Origin: Spinacia oleracea
Taxonomy: Eukaryota; Streptophyta; Magnoliopsida; Caryophyllales; Amaranthaceae
Assembly: GCF_020520425.1 (NCBI RefSeq)
Contig: NC_079487.1
Location: 107,976,141 to 108,040,140 of the forward strand
Length of the DNA stretch: 64,000 nt
Direction: 5' to 3'
The position numbers and the translations under genes were made by a program. Each line of letters opens with the position of its first letter. Position 1 is the first letter of the stretch. The notes under the pieces were generated by a model. That model ran no database searches. It was not told the DNA's origin and worked only from the letters and a program-made list of their open reading frames with translations. Below, in pieces: positions 32,641 to 44,430 of the stretch.

Positions 32641-32652
32641 GATAACCGATTG

Positions 32653-32890
32653 CAAGGGCTTCCTTTCGATGTCTACAAGCTTGCTTCGAGCCAAGTGAAA
32701 ATGGGAACGAAGAAATGTTATGGGGCTTCATCAGTCAAGGACTGACGATCAAAGTATTCACTATCTTTGCGGTTTTTAAAGTTTACTGTTTAATTTGGTT
32801 TGTAAGAGCTAGTAAAGCTCTAGTTGTAGTTTGTTGTAATAGATGAACCTTTTCAATTATGTACATTTAAGCCTATGTCAAAAAAAAAAA
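32653..32890 (+). mobile_element. Short poly(A) retro-insertion (5'-truncated LINE or processed transcript)
   Basis: A 238 bp segment ends in a poly(A) run (about 32880-32890) and is flanked by a 12 bp direct repeat GATAACCGATTG (32641-32652 and 32891-32902), the hallmark of target-primed insertion. Its first 92 bases read as an open C-terminal tail ending SSVKD and stop. The rest looks like a 3' UTR. The source gene is not identified. Confidence 0.75.
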
Positions 32891-32902
32891 GATAACCGAT
32901 TG

Positions 32903-34185
32903 TACAGCCATATTTATACGAAAATCCCTCTTTTTATACCATGTTAATTCTTCTGCCTCAAGTATCAATAAATTTAATACTGTTATATGCACAAAATAAT
33001 TATAGATTTATAGATATATACTCTGTATCACTTATCAGACATAAAGTATCACAAGAACACTAACAGCTCACTATAGATTCTATATCACCTTCTATTCCAA
33101 AGTGTAATGAGTGGCATATATCATAATTCATAATAATAATGGATATCAAATTATTCTCCATTCTATTATAATATCAACATCTATGCGATTAGAACAGCAA
33201 GATATTGATTCCCATTATTAGTGAATACAGTCAATCTATGTCGTCTTTTATCCATGTGGTTAATTTAATATGGACCATATATACATTACCTATCATTCTT
33301 AAGAATATTTCTAGAACAAAACATTTCCAAATAAAATCTATCTAGAAATCTTCTTGACTGTTTGAGAAGATAATCCGCATAGACTGTGGTGCAATCAAAA
33401 CTAATACGAGTACAGACCCCTTACTAAAGATGGGTAGCGGCTTCAAAAAAAAACTAGTAATTTTATTTAAAACCGGTCTAAACCATAATAATCGACCATA
33501 CTAAAATGAATTTTTCTAGACTGTGCTTGATTGGACCATAAAAATTTAAAATAATGTAGCTGACCTTTTAAAGAAAAAATACCCAATCATGTTAAACCAT
33601 GAAGCATAAAAGTTTGGCAATCATACCAAAGGTCTTGAGTCAAAAAATTGCACCTCTTTTGGGTCATATTTTTCTTTGGCCCCATTAAAGGGAACACCAG
33701 AAGTAAACAAATCCCCCTACTCCCTAGGACTCTAGGAGCCCTTCTTCAATCAGTACTAATATCACATTTTGTAATAACAAGATTAAGCACTTAACACAAA
33801 ATCTAGTGATTAATTATAACTAATAACTTTGCTAGAGATTTTATTTGCTTGTTGGCTTTGAGCACTGTAGATACTGAAATTTTGTAAATTTGTGGTGTCG
33901 ATTATATCTCAATAAAAAGATAATATTTCAAATATTTAGGGAATTTAAACTTACTGTCAACTCTCCTATATAATGGAGTTTTAACATTAGGGTTTCGTCA
34001 GACTCAGATGGAATAAGTCACAAAGACCCATCACCTCCCTACTTTCAAATTGTAGGTATGCAGAAATGGAAATTGTAGGTATGCAGTACTGGAATAAGTC
34101 GACAAGATCCCAATATTACAAACCCTAGAAAAGTAGAATCAAGAGAGTTACGAGAATTATAATTCCAAAAACATCAATAAAATTA
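32903..34185. other. Intergenic, possible old LTR piece
   Basis: No gene is seen. Text around 33870-34150 (GTAGATACTGAAATTTTG to CAATATTACAAACCCTAG) resembles a copia LTR but lacks a partner. Confidence 0.35.
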
Positions 34186-34315
34186 TGTATTCCATATTCT
34201 TTTATCTCTTTAAATTTATTTTACAGGTTTGAATTTTTATGATTTACAAATGTATTCCATATTGTTTTTTCTCTTTAAATTTATTTCCTAGAATTTTATG
34301 GTTTACAAGCACTTT
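34186..34315. repeat. 65 bp imperfect tandem duplication
   Basis: Two units start TGTATTCCATATT and end in GATTTACAAA/GGTTTACAAG. Confidence 0.7.
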
Positions 34316-34480
34316 GTAGTTCCTTCATTGGTGGACAATGGTCAATATTCAAGAGTCCGATTGTTACTGGCTATGCTGGTTCAAAAACGTGCGCATAGTA
34401 ATTCATTCTACAGTAAGAGCAATTCAAAAACTGTTTTAACTAAAGACACACACCACCACATCTAAAAACAGAGATTAATA

Positions 34481-34850
34481 GTGTGTCTGGAAAACTCTAG
34501 TTCAATGAGGAAAAGTATGTAAAATTATATAAATAAGAGGATTTTTTAATTTAGCTTGTTTGGTAATTAAAATGGAAAATTGAGGAATGACATATGTGAA
34601 ATCAACTAGTTATATTTTACCCGGTTTTTTTCGACACTTTTCCCCTCAAAAGTGATGGAAAAACCGTGGAAAACAAAATTAAACAAGTGAAAATGTGTAT
34701 TATTCCATTTTCGATAGTTTTCCACAATAATTAGTCAAACAAATTAACATATAGAGATGTCCATATACTTCTTCAAATTTACTTTTCTATATATTTCAAT
34801 AGTTTTACTTTTCCTCACATTTCCACATTAACTTGGTTTCCAAACTCAAT
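34481..34850. mobile_element. MITE, also present inverted in intron 2 of LecRK copy 2
   Basis: Ends GTGTCTGGAAAACTCT and CTTGGTTTCCAAACTCAATG are inverse relatives of the ends of the element at 37271-37599 (GTGTTTGGGAACCAAG and AGAGTTCCCAAACAC). Shared interior text includes TAGCTTGTTTGGTAATT and CAACTAGTTATATTTTA. Confidence 0.65.
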
Positions 34851-34890
34851 GAAAAATATCATTTTCTTTTATGTCGAATAAGTGCATCTT

Positions 34891-35058
34891 GATGCCGCTT
34901 AAGAGAGATCTCGGGTTCGAGTCTCGTCGTATGCAGAAACTCTTGTTGAGAGACTCACCCACCAAAAACAAGGTATGCGACCCGGATCGGATCCGAATGC
35001 AGTCGGAGGAGCTTCCTCCGGTGAACCAGGTGTGCAATGCATTAAAAAAAAAAAAAAA
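34891..35058 (+). mobile_element. tRNA-derived SINE with 15 bp target duplication
   Basis: A box B GGGTTCGAGTC, a body ending GGTGAACCAGGTGTGCAATG and a poly(A) run lie between exact copies of GAATAAGTGCATCTT (34876-34890 and 35059-35073). Confidence 0.9.
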
Positions 35059-35199
35059 GAATAAGTGCATCTTTATATTTAACAAGTACGTACTGTAGTA
35101 CTTTATAGGTGTAGGAAATAAAGTAATTGTTTTTTTTTCCGTTAAAAAACTTTGATCCCACTACCTTTGCACTCATACAACTGTTACAGGCACTTAGCT

Positions 35200-35263
35200 T
35201 TGAGACTCTTGTTTTCTAATATAACCCCTCTAATCAAACTCCCAACAAAAACAGCTAAACAAA
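35200..35263 (+). promoter_or_regulatory. Core promoter and leader of LecRK copy 2
   Basis: GAGACTCTTGTTTTCTAATA with trailing TAACCCC (35202-35228) mirrors the block upstream of copy 1 at about 21047-21080. Confidence 0.5.
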
Positions 35264-38200
35264 ATGCCAAAATCTTACAAACAGCTTGAACAATTCCTAC
35301 TATTTTCCACCATTATATTCCAATTGCAACAAATAGTCACCTCATCATCATCTTCTTCATCTTCATCTTCATCTTCATGTGATCATGGTACTGACAAGAG
35401 TGCTGTAATATTCTCCTTCCCAACCTTCAACACTACAAACTGCAAACCAGGGGGAGGCCTTTTGTGCATGGGAGCAACAACTGCAGGAGAAGGGTTCTTG
35501 AATTTGACGTTGGCGAATTCGACATCGTCAAACTTGTCATCATTGGATTATAATTCTTTTGCTAGAGTATTGTACCATAAACCTGTTCAAGTATGGCCAG
35601 CTTCATTCTGTACAAGCTTCTCTTTTAGAATTTACCCTCATATTGACCAGTTCGAGCTTTCTGGTGATGGAATGACATTTGTTATGGCTACAGATCCTTC
35701 CCCTGTATCCAGCCATGGCTCTTATCTTGGTCTCCAGGATCCATTATTAAAAGGTTTACAACTTGTCTTACACTTTTTTTTTTATATTATATTTGTTCTT
35801 TTGTCAATTATTTTCCCAAAAACGTATAATCTTAAGATTTTCCAATTCATAATAGATTTTTGTTCTACTAATAATCACCTAGGAATACCAATTGAGGTTG
35901 GCATGAGTGGTCAAGGGTCTCTTGCTCCTTAACCAAGGTCTCGGGTTCGAGCCTTGGGAATGGAAAAAATCTCAACTGGGACCTAGGGATCTTGGTTTAA
36001 CAATCTTTGTGTATTTTGTAAAAAAAAAAAAAAAAAATTTAAACTATGAGTATAATTTCAAATTGAGCTGGTCAAAATCACATCAACAAGTATGTAATTT
36101 CAGTTCCTTAAAAATAAGGTGAAACAAACATGACCTTACTGAATAAAATTGTATATTTCTTGAAGATACACCAGATATGCTAGAGTCTTTAGATTGAGGC
36201 TTCAGGAGTACAAATGGTATACTCTAATGTAAAATAGACATGTTAATTACAACCTCTAATCGATCATGAAGGTAACATGAACCAATTTAAGAATTCCTAT
36301 AAGCAAAAGTGCAAAACTCAAACTAAAATTTTAAAAGGGATCTTAAATTTATACCTTCTCTGTTTTTGTGTTGGTTAAACAAGTTCTGTTTTATTTTTAT
36401 AAGTCAAAGTTTCCAACTTCAATTGTATTAGATTTAAAATTAAGAGGCGAACTTATTAGATTCATCTTAACATTTACTTTCAAAATTTGATTCAGGCAAC
36501 TCCGATTTCCAACAACTAGCAATCGAATTCGACACATACAAGAACGAGTGGGATCCTGATGACAATCACATTGGAATTGATACATTGAGTGCATTGAAAT
36601 CTCTAGCAACAAAGAGCCTAAATTCATCCAACATCGATCTAAAAAGTGGAAAACAAATCAATGTCAAGATAGAATATAATGGGAGGACAAAAGAGCTTCA
36701 AATATATGTTGGTTATGAAGGAAAACCACTACAAAGTTTCCTCAATTACCCAATAAAAATCTCAAGGAAAGTCCCAAGAAATGTATACATAGGTTTTACT
36801 GCAGCAACTGGACTCCTTGCTGAGACTCACCAACTACTTGATTGGGAGTTCACTTCCACCATATTGTCAGATAAAACTTTGACAGATAACAGGAAAAAAT
36901 GCATGATTATTTTTGCAAGTGTTTTACCTGTTTTAGGAGGATTAGCATTATTGGCAGTGATTACAGTTCCTGCCATGCGACAGCGAATGGTTAAGGAAAG
37001 GGAGAGGATTAGGAGAATGGAAGATCTTGAGAGGCAGTATACTGCAGCTGCCTCGGCTCCTAGGATGTTTACTTACAAGCAGCTTGCTAAAGCTACTAAG
37101 AATTTCAGCCAGGATAATTTGTTAGGAAGTGGTGGTTTTGGGAGTGTTTATGAAGGTCATTTTGTGGATCCCCCTCAGACTATTGCTGTCAAGAAAATTT
37201 CAGCCACTTCTGAACAAGGTATGTATAAATGTGCTTGTTTTTTTTTTTGATGATTTAATGCTTGTTTAACATTGTGTTTGGGAACCAAGTTAACATGGAA
37301 ATGTGAGGAAAAGTAAAATTATGGAAATCTGAAGAAATCTAAAGAAATATGTAGAAATTTTTAATTTTTAATTTGTTTGGCTAATTATTACAGAAAACTG
37401 TGGAAATTAAAATATCACATATTTTTCACTTCTTTGATTTTGTTTTCCACATATTTCCACAGTTTTTCCATTACGTTTGAAGGGAAAAGTGTGGAAAATA
37501 AAACAGATAAAATATAACTAGTTGATTTTCACACTTTTCGTTTTCCTCACTTTTCCATTTAAATTACCAAACAAGCTAAAAAGAGTTCCCAAACACCCTA
37601 AAAAATCCAATAAAAAGTAGATTTGATGAGGAGTAATAATCTATTTTCCCATGTGTTAACCAGGTGAGAGGGAATATTTGGCAGAAATATGTACCATTGG
37701 GCGCCTAAGACACAAGAATATATTGCAACTCCAAGGTTGGAGTCATGAGAATGAACATCTTCTTCTCATATACGATTTCATGGCCAATAAGAGCCTTAAT
37801 GAATATCTTACAGGACAAAACTTCCTAGATTGGAAAACCAGGTGCAAAATACTAAATGGTTTGGCATCGGCACTATTGTACCTTCATGAAGAATGTGGTG
37901 ACCCTGTGGTTCATAGAGATGTTAAGCCTAGCAATATCATGTTAGACGCCGAATTCAATCCCCATCTAGGTGATTTTGGGCTTGCTAGATTGCTTAAGAA
38001 CACGGCAGGAGTCACCACAATACTCGCCGGAACACTAGGGTACATGGCCCCCGAGTTGATTTACACAGGCAAGGCAACACCTGAGTCGGATGTCTATAGC
38101 TTCGGAGTGGTGGCGTTGGAGGTGGTGTCTGGAAAGAGGGCGGTTAACAACCTCATAGGGGAAACCTGCTTAGTAGACTATGCATGGGATATGCATGAAA

Positions 38201-38460
38201 AGGATACTTTGGTGGAGTGTGTGGATCCTGTGCTAGATGGGGTTTTTGACAATGAAGAAGCTATAAGGATTTTACGTGTGGCTCTTGCATGCTTGCATTT
38301 GGATTCAAACTTGAGACCTACTATGAGAAAGGTGGTAATGATTTTGACGAATCCAGATGAACCGCTATCAGAACTCCCTGATACTCGTCCTAAAGGAGTG
38401 TATGTGTCACTTTACGGTATTGCTAATCCATTCAGTGTGACTAATCCTTGCATTAGCTAG
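35264..38460 (+). CDS. L-type lectin-domain receptor kinase (copy 2)
   Basis: Three exons are inferred at 35264-35753, 36496-37218 and 37664-38460, giving 669 codons plus stop. The layout matches copy 1: a signal peptide with a following Ser run, a legume-lectin domain with EFDTYKNEWDPDDNHIGID, one transmembrane helix (KCMIIFASVLPVLGGLALL and on), a juxtamembrane KERERIRRMEDLER, and a kinase with GSGGFGSVYEG, AVKKI, HRDVKPSN (Asp near residue 490), DFG and APE. It ends shortly after the kinase with a tail lacking the Asn/Pro-rich extension of copy 1. Introns are in the same places and phases as copy 1, so the pair arose by duplication. Intron 1 carries a SINE and intron 2 a MITE. No lesion was seen. 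Confidence 0.9.
35895..36037 (+). mobile_element. tRNA-derived SINE in intron 1 of LecRK copy 2
   Basis: Box A text TGGCATGAGTGG (35899-35910), box B GGTTCGAGCC (35944-35953) and a terminal poly(A) run (about 36020-36037). The spacing between boxes is typical of tRNA-derived SINEs. No clear target duplication. Confidence 0.75.
37271..37599. mobile_element. MITE in intron 2 of LecRK copy 2
   Basis: Inverted ends GTGTTTGGGAAC/GTTCCCAAACAC. Same family as 34481-34850 but in the opposite orientation. Confidence 0.7.
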
Positions 38461-38904
38461 ATAACATTGGAAATCCAATTTTCTACATTAATCTTTGGCT
38501 CACCAAAGTTTGTTCCTAGTAGTGTACTTTGTACATAACTTAGTGTACGACTATAATAAGGTTGAACATACTGGTGCACAAATCATCTATACTAGGATAA
38601 TTGACAAGACCTATTCGACGAAAGCTCTGTTTTCTCATTGGTGTTTATATACGTATGAGGTGACTATTAATTAGCAAGATAAACACGCGCAAATATATCT
38701 GAAACAACCAGTGTAGCAAAACCATACCAGACCAGGTAACACAAACTCACAAAGACTAACCACACCATTTCCCCGTAGGTCCGTAGACACAAAACAGAGA
38801 AGGTATAGCATACCAGTTGCAGACTATGAGTCACTACATGCTGTTATGCAGTAAACTTATGGATGATTCAGTCAAATGATACAATTCAAATAAAAAAGCA
38901 TAAG
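38461..38904. other. Intergenic between convergent LecRK copy 2 and F-box gene
   Basis: It should hold both 3' ends. Nothing else is recognised. Confidence 0.5.
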
Positions 38905-40053
38905 CTAAAACTTAGGCATAAACCATAAAGCAGTGGATAAATCAGAACTTATATCACCACCATCATAAACTGTTTCCAACTCCTTGTTTGTCATGTTGAA
39001 AAGCCCCATATCATGTCCTCCTTTAAGGGTGGCCGCATCCCGGAAATCCCATTCGTCATAGGTAAAATAGATAGAATTACTTTTGCAATTACTAATCTCT
39101 GGTGCACAAACAGACATTGAAGTATCATTCCCCACAAATAATGCAACACTACCCAACTCATTCACTTCCTTCCAGTTTCTGGTGCTTAAGTTGAGTTTGT
39201 ATACCTTAAAATGTGTTGTTAGATAAAAAATATCTTGATTATGTCTACGATTTTCATAAAGAACTTCCTTTTTGCATCGGAAGACCATTAGAAGATCACC
39301 AAATGACTCCAACAAGTAAAAACAATGTCGTTTTACATGATTCATCAAAGCATAGGGTGAAGGTAGATATTCCATTATCGTTGTAGGCTCTGAGTTTTGA
39401 ATTGCACTAATGTCACAATATCCCACAACTCCTCTCACATACAAGAACAACATTTTTGAACCCCAACGCACAACATCTTCTACTAATCCTATTAAATTTG
39501 GAGAACTAACAAGTGTAGTCCATGCTTGGTCACCAGGCTTTGCATAAGCTACATAATCCAATAAATTACAGGGTGTTGCTATCACAATAGAATTGTAGTC
39601 ATTATCAGCTTCATAAACAATCACCTTATCCAACAAACGAAATCGTAAAAAATGAGGGTCGTCTTTATCTTCATGTTTGGTTGGCATGGTTGGATGTGGA
39701 GGTAGGCGAATCCGTACTCCGGTTAGCGGATTAAACATATATAAATCTAGGTTGAGATCAAGAGTACCACATGAGGAACCCCAACATCAAGCTCCAAAAG
39801 TTTGAGGTAGCTTCAATTGGTAACATTTTTGGTTATTTGGACAAAATAGTTTCCTAAAGAAATTAGGGTTATCTTTCGTGTTCTCGGGTAGCATCAACAA
39901 TGGCATTCTACTAACCCACTTCGTCTTAAACATAGAAAACACAGAATACCATGGACTACAAACTGCAGAAAAGCAGATTAAATCATGGGCAGAATCTAGT
40001 TTCAATAATATTTCTCCAAGGATATCGACGGGTAATGAACACCAACTGGCCAT
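38905..40053 (-). pseudogene. F-box/DUF295 protein with one premature stop
   Basis: Start chosen at 40053 (MASWCSLPVDILGEILLKL), the usual beginning of this family. An F-box occupies about residues 6-45. The C-terminal half has the DUF295 text NPLTGVRIRLPP and the pattern KVYKLN..TRNWKEV..LG..ALFVGND. In this family the F-box protein acts as the substrate adaptor of an SCF ubiquitin ligase. A single TGA at 39787-39789 (codon 89) interrupts an otherwise continuous frame of about 382 codons. Since the frame is kept on both sides, this is a nonsense change (or a sequencing error), not an intron. A 5' UTR exon and intron are plausible (see 40067-40500). The neighbouring LINE inserted about 70-140 bp upstream of the leader, which could have relaxed selection on the gene. 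Confidence 0.8.
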
Positions 40054-40066
40054 GTATCCGACTAAG

Positions 40067-40500
40067 CTATAAAATCCAAATAAGAACAAACATGCTCAAC
40101 AGATTGCTAGAAACACAAATTCAAACATTCCAATAATTAATTGAATTTAAAAGCAACCAAATAGTGTGAATCAATTGTCTAAAATGAACCAGAAATCACA
40201 AGTTAGGCAATTATAGTCACAGCAGCAGCAACATCGACAAAAAAAAAACATTCAATTAACATGTCAATCAATTGTTAATATTGAAATACAAAAATTTAAG
40301 TATTTGAGCATTCTGTCACCAAAAGGAAATTCAAAAATTAAAATTGTTGCAGATTTTATTTGATACGGAGTAATTAGCAAAAATAAGATGTAAATGTTGG
40401 GTTTTGAAGGATTCCAAAAGAAGAAGATGATACCTTAATCTAGCGGAAGCGGGAGGCTACCTCGGGCTTATCGGATTCACTTTCTGCAAATTTGAATCCT
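40067..40500 (-). other. Probable leader exon and 5' UTR intron of the F-box gene
   Basis: On the minus strand a donor AAG|GTATCATC (boundary at 40433/40434) and an acceptor TTTTATAG|CTTAGTC (boundary at 40067/40066) would remove 40067-40433 and join a leader of unknown 5' end to the exon with the ATG. Confidence 0.4.
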
Positions 40501-40573
40501 TGCGGTTATATAACGCAACCCTACTAAATACTAATGCAGGGGTTAAAGTGTTAAACTCTCATTTCGACTAGGA

Positions 40574-42421
40574 AGTCTAAGTATCTGTCTCTAGCAGGTA
40601 GAATTACCTTAGCCAAGTCTACAATTTCAACAATGGCGACATATGCAATGCAAACGGCCAAAATTTCTAGGACAGTTTGTGATGATATAGACAAACGGTC
40701 GAGGGATTTTATTTGGGGCAGTACAGAGGAGAAACGAAAAATTCACCTTATTTCTTGGGACAAGCTACAGCAACCAAGAAACCAAGGAGGCATTGGTATA
40801 AGATCGGCTAGGCAAGCTAACTCAGCTTTCCTTACAAAATTGGGTTGGAGAGTACTAACGGAGCCTAATGCATTATGGTCTAGAGTACTCCGAGCCAAAT
40901 ATTGCAAAGGGAGGTGCGATATTGACATGTTTGAGTCAAAACAAAATATGTCAAATGTATGGAAAGGTATTACGGAAAATGCGACTACTATTTGCAAAGG
41001 TTCAAGAATGGCGGTAGGGAATGGAAGTAAAACTCTATTTTGGGACCATTGTTGGGTATCCAATAAAACCCTTCGTGAATATGCTATAAGAGCAATTCCA
41101 TTAGAGATTGATGGGGCAACAGTTGAGGAAATGTGGGTTAAGGAATTTTGCTCATGGAAGTGGACTACGTTGGAAGAACTACTCCCTCCCGAAGTGCTTA
41201 AAGAAATTGATGCTTATGAGCTTAAAGATGACCCAACTATGGGTGACTTGATTTACTGGGGAGGCTCATCAAGGGGATCCTTTACAATTAAGTCTGCCAT
41301 GACACTTATTAGAAGAGATGATATTGAATCCATGGATAAAAAATGGGAAGCAGTATGGAAGACTCGTGTCCAACAACGTATCAAAGTCTTCATGTGGTTA
41401 GCAATGCACAATAGATTGTTGGGGAATGTTAACCGGGTGATAAGAAATCTCACCCTTGACCCAACTTGTCCACGGTGTGGGAAGGCAGAAGAGACCACAC
41501 TCCACATTCTCAGAGACTGTCCTGAAGCTAAAGAGGTCTGGAGTATTGTTGGAGGTCCTGCCAATGCACCAAATTTCCGTACGAGTGGTCTACAACAATG
41601 GCTATATAACAACCTCACGTATTCACCACAAAGAGGTAAAGATAAGGAAATTTGGCCAACTTACTTTGCAATTACATTATGGTGGATATGGAATTGGAGA
41701 AACTATGTAGTGTTTGGAAGAAGTAGGGACATACCCGTGAATGTGGGAAGCTTCCTACTTACTCGGTTTGAAGAAACATGGCGAACGCTTAGGAATGATG
41801 TCCTTGCTCCCAATGCTTCTTTACAGACTAGACAAGAGATTATGATTAGCTAGAAATTCCCTGCACAAGGATGGCTAGCTTTGAATACAGATGGAGCATC
41901 GCGTGGGAATCCCGGACTAGCAGGTGGAGGAGGCATAATACGGGACCATTCTGGGGTCCTACAATATGCTTTTTCTGCTAACTTTGGGTCGTGTACAGCC
42001 TTTAGAGCTGAAATTAAAGCTCTTGAGATTGGACTTGATCTTGCCATAAGAATGGGAGTGAAGAAAATCATGATACAAATGGATAATGTGGCTGCAGTGT
42101 CCGCAATAAGCAACGATGAACCATATGGAGGGGATTGTGTTCATGTGATTCATAGTTGTCGTAATATGATTAAAAACAACGATTGGGAGGTATCCATCTT
42201 TCATGTATATCGAAAAGGCAATAGGGCGGCAGATTGGTTAGCAAATGTTGGAGTGCAACAAACTTCAAAGTTTGAAATGATTCAAGTTCCACCATTGGAG
42301 CTTGGGAAGATTCTTCATGAAGACTTAGTTGGAGTGGCTTGGCCACGAATAGTTCCTACTTCTTAGCTTTATTCCTATTTTCTGTTGGGGTTAGCCCCTC
42401 ATTAGCAACAAAAAAAAAAAA
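40574..42421 (+). mobile_element. 5'-truncated L1 LINE
   Basis: Begins inside the L1 ORF2 thumb region (KSKYLSLAGRITLA), ends with a short 3' UTR and a poly(A) run (about 42410-42421), and is flanked by ACTAGGA at 40567-40573 and 42422-42428. That is short for an L1 target duplication, but it sits exactly at both boundaries. Confidence 0.8.
40576..42366 (+). pseudogene. L1 ORF2 C-terminal part: zf-RVT and RNase H, one stop
   Basis: A continuous frame carries the end of the reverse transcriptase region, the zf-RVT domain (VFMWLAMHNRLL, then CPRCGKAEETTLHILRDC with its Cys/His residues) and an RNase H domain (NTDGASRGNPG, AFRAEIKALEIGL, QMDNVAAV, GNRAADWLAN, giving the D-E-D-D set). A single TAG at 41851-41853 separates zf-RVT from RNase H with no frame change. 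The endonuclease and polymerase core are missing, so the copy is dead. Confidence 0.88.
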
Positions 42422-42428
42422 ACTAGGA

Positions 42429-43761
42429 TTTCGCTCCATCCTCGTTCAACCATTTCCAACCAGTCTTACAGCCCCTCCTTATTTTTAAATTGATACACTT
42501 TCCTTACACGGTCGTATCTGAAAACAATTTTTTTTTTTATTTACATGTGGTGTCGATATTTACAAAAGTTGACTCAAAATGCTTAAAAGTTACTTTATAT
42601 ATGTAAAAATTAACTATTTTAGTGATAAAAAATTTCATTTTAATAAAAAGAAATTCTTCAAAATCACTAATAACGTATAAAAATATCATTTAATCTTTTA
42701 AAATGTTTATTTTTCAACTTTTTCTTATAATATAAAAGTTATAAAAAAAATAAGTTAAAGTTACAAAAACTGCATAAAAGTTATCTTGGTGTACAATAAA
42801 TTTATTTTACACCTTATGTGTGCAAAACCTTTAGATTTTAAAAAGAGACACTTTTCTTTTTTGACATGTTTTGGTCCCCACTTCCAATTATATTAATATT
42901 TCTGTCTTTCTTGTGATCCCTATACTCACATCATCTTTTTACTATAATAAATAATTCGCTCACTATCCCACTTTCATCTTATTGTAATAAATTCAACTCA
43001 CTATCCTAAAACCGTGTGCCGTTCGAAGTGTATCTCTTCTTAAAATACTGAGAGAGTATGCACGCTATAAGTGCGAGATTATATAAAAATTGAAAATTGC
43101 GTTTTGACAATTAATCGCAATAAATAATATGCTAGAAAAATTGTTCAAAAAGTTCATATATATGAAGTAAAATTAGATATAACCTCTAGTTAAAAGAATT
43201 TACATAGTGAAACAATGTACTCCGTAACACACATATTGTATGACGAAAAATCTAAATTGTAGTACTAAAGTAAAGAAAATTAAAATATAAATAGCGTGTC
43301 ACTTTTTTTTTCCCTTTTTATCGCATAGTACTTGGCTAATCACATGTTTTCTGCTCAATTGATTTGCAACACATAACTAACATTGTAGGATTATTCTGAA
43401 TTTAAATCTTCAATTGATGGAGGTAGCACACTAGCACCCATGAAAAAGCTTTATTTTTGAAGATTTGAGAGTACATTTTCTTTGACTCGATTGCGTCCTA
43501 AGCTGCATAAACGTAGAAATTTCTTTTAATTTAAATAAATACCGTAGGGCGAGTAGAGAAATATGCTGTTGAGTAGATTTGGACTGCAACTTTGAGCGTC
43601 GTTCCACCATTTGAAAATTAAGGGGTAATTGATTGATTTTTTGACTTTTTTTTATTTTTTTTGTTTTATTATGGTGGGTTACTTTGCTGTAATTAAGTAT
43701 TTGGTAAAACAATTCCTTTTTTAATGTATAGCCCTGATTTTGGTGGGTTAATTAGTTGTAA
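42429..43761. other. Intergenic, no gene seen
   Basis: Very AT-rich, with one TACTCCGTA motif at 43218. Frames are short and featureless. Confidence 0.55.
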
Positions 43762-44072
43762 CTAGTTTTTACCCCGTGCGATGCACGAGTTTCTTAATTC
43801 AAAAATTCGGGTACATCATATATGTCATATAAAGTAGGATACGCAAATTTTGAAAAAATAAAATGTGATACATTTGGAGTATAATGAAATTAAATTTAGA
43901 ATGTGAAATAAATAAAAGTGTTTTTGAAATAAAATGAATATCTAAGTAATTAAGGAGGAGAATTGGAAAGGATGAATATAATGATGATTTAACAATAAAA
44001 TAAAATAATATAAAAGATATGACACGTGGCATCATTACATGCAAACATTGTGTTTTAAAATATTAGAATAGA
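43762..44072 (-). mobile_element. Complete 311 bp non-autonomous Helitron
   Basis: Read on the minus strand it starts TCTATTCTAATATTTTAAAA and ends with a hairpin CGTGCATCGCACG, GGGTAAAAA and CTAG. It lies between A and T as Helitrons do. No coding capacity. Confidence 0.85.
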
Positions 44073-44430
44073 TTAAGTATTTGGTAAAAAAAAAATCCTT
44101 TTTAAATTTTGAGTTTTGTCAGTTGTTACTTGTTGTTTCATTAGTGGCGTAATTTGTGGTTGGGCCTATGTAACCTTTACTGTGAATATTTTTTTTTTTT
44201 TGTGTGGTTTTTCTTATTTATTTCTAACTTTTTCTCCTTATGACGTTATTTATTATGGCTATTGAATGATTTTTTTTCTTTTTTCCTTTTTATTGTATTT
44301 AATAGTTATATATAATATAATTTATGGTTAGTAGGGGCATGTTAGTCTTTTCTATAAGGGGACATCAAAAGTGTATTTACTAAAATAAACTCAGGTGTTC
44401 CCTTATAGAATAGAGATTCAATTTTCACTT

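Noticed and set aside
34846-35098. Overlapping frames of 75-79 codons on both strands
   Set aside because: Both lie across a SINE with intact target duplication.
40574-42366. Host gene with zf-RVT and RNase H domains
   Set aside because: The frame starts mid-domain, has an in-frame stop, ends in poly(A) and is flanked by a direct repeat, so it is a truncated LINE.
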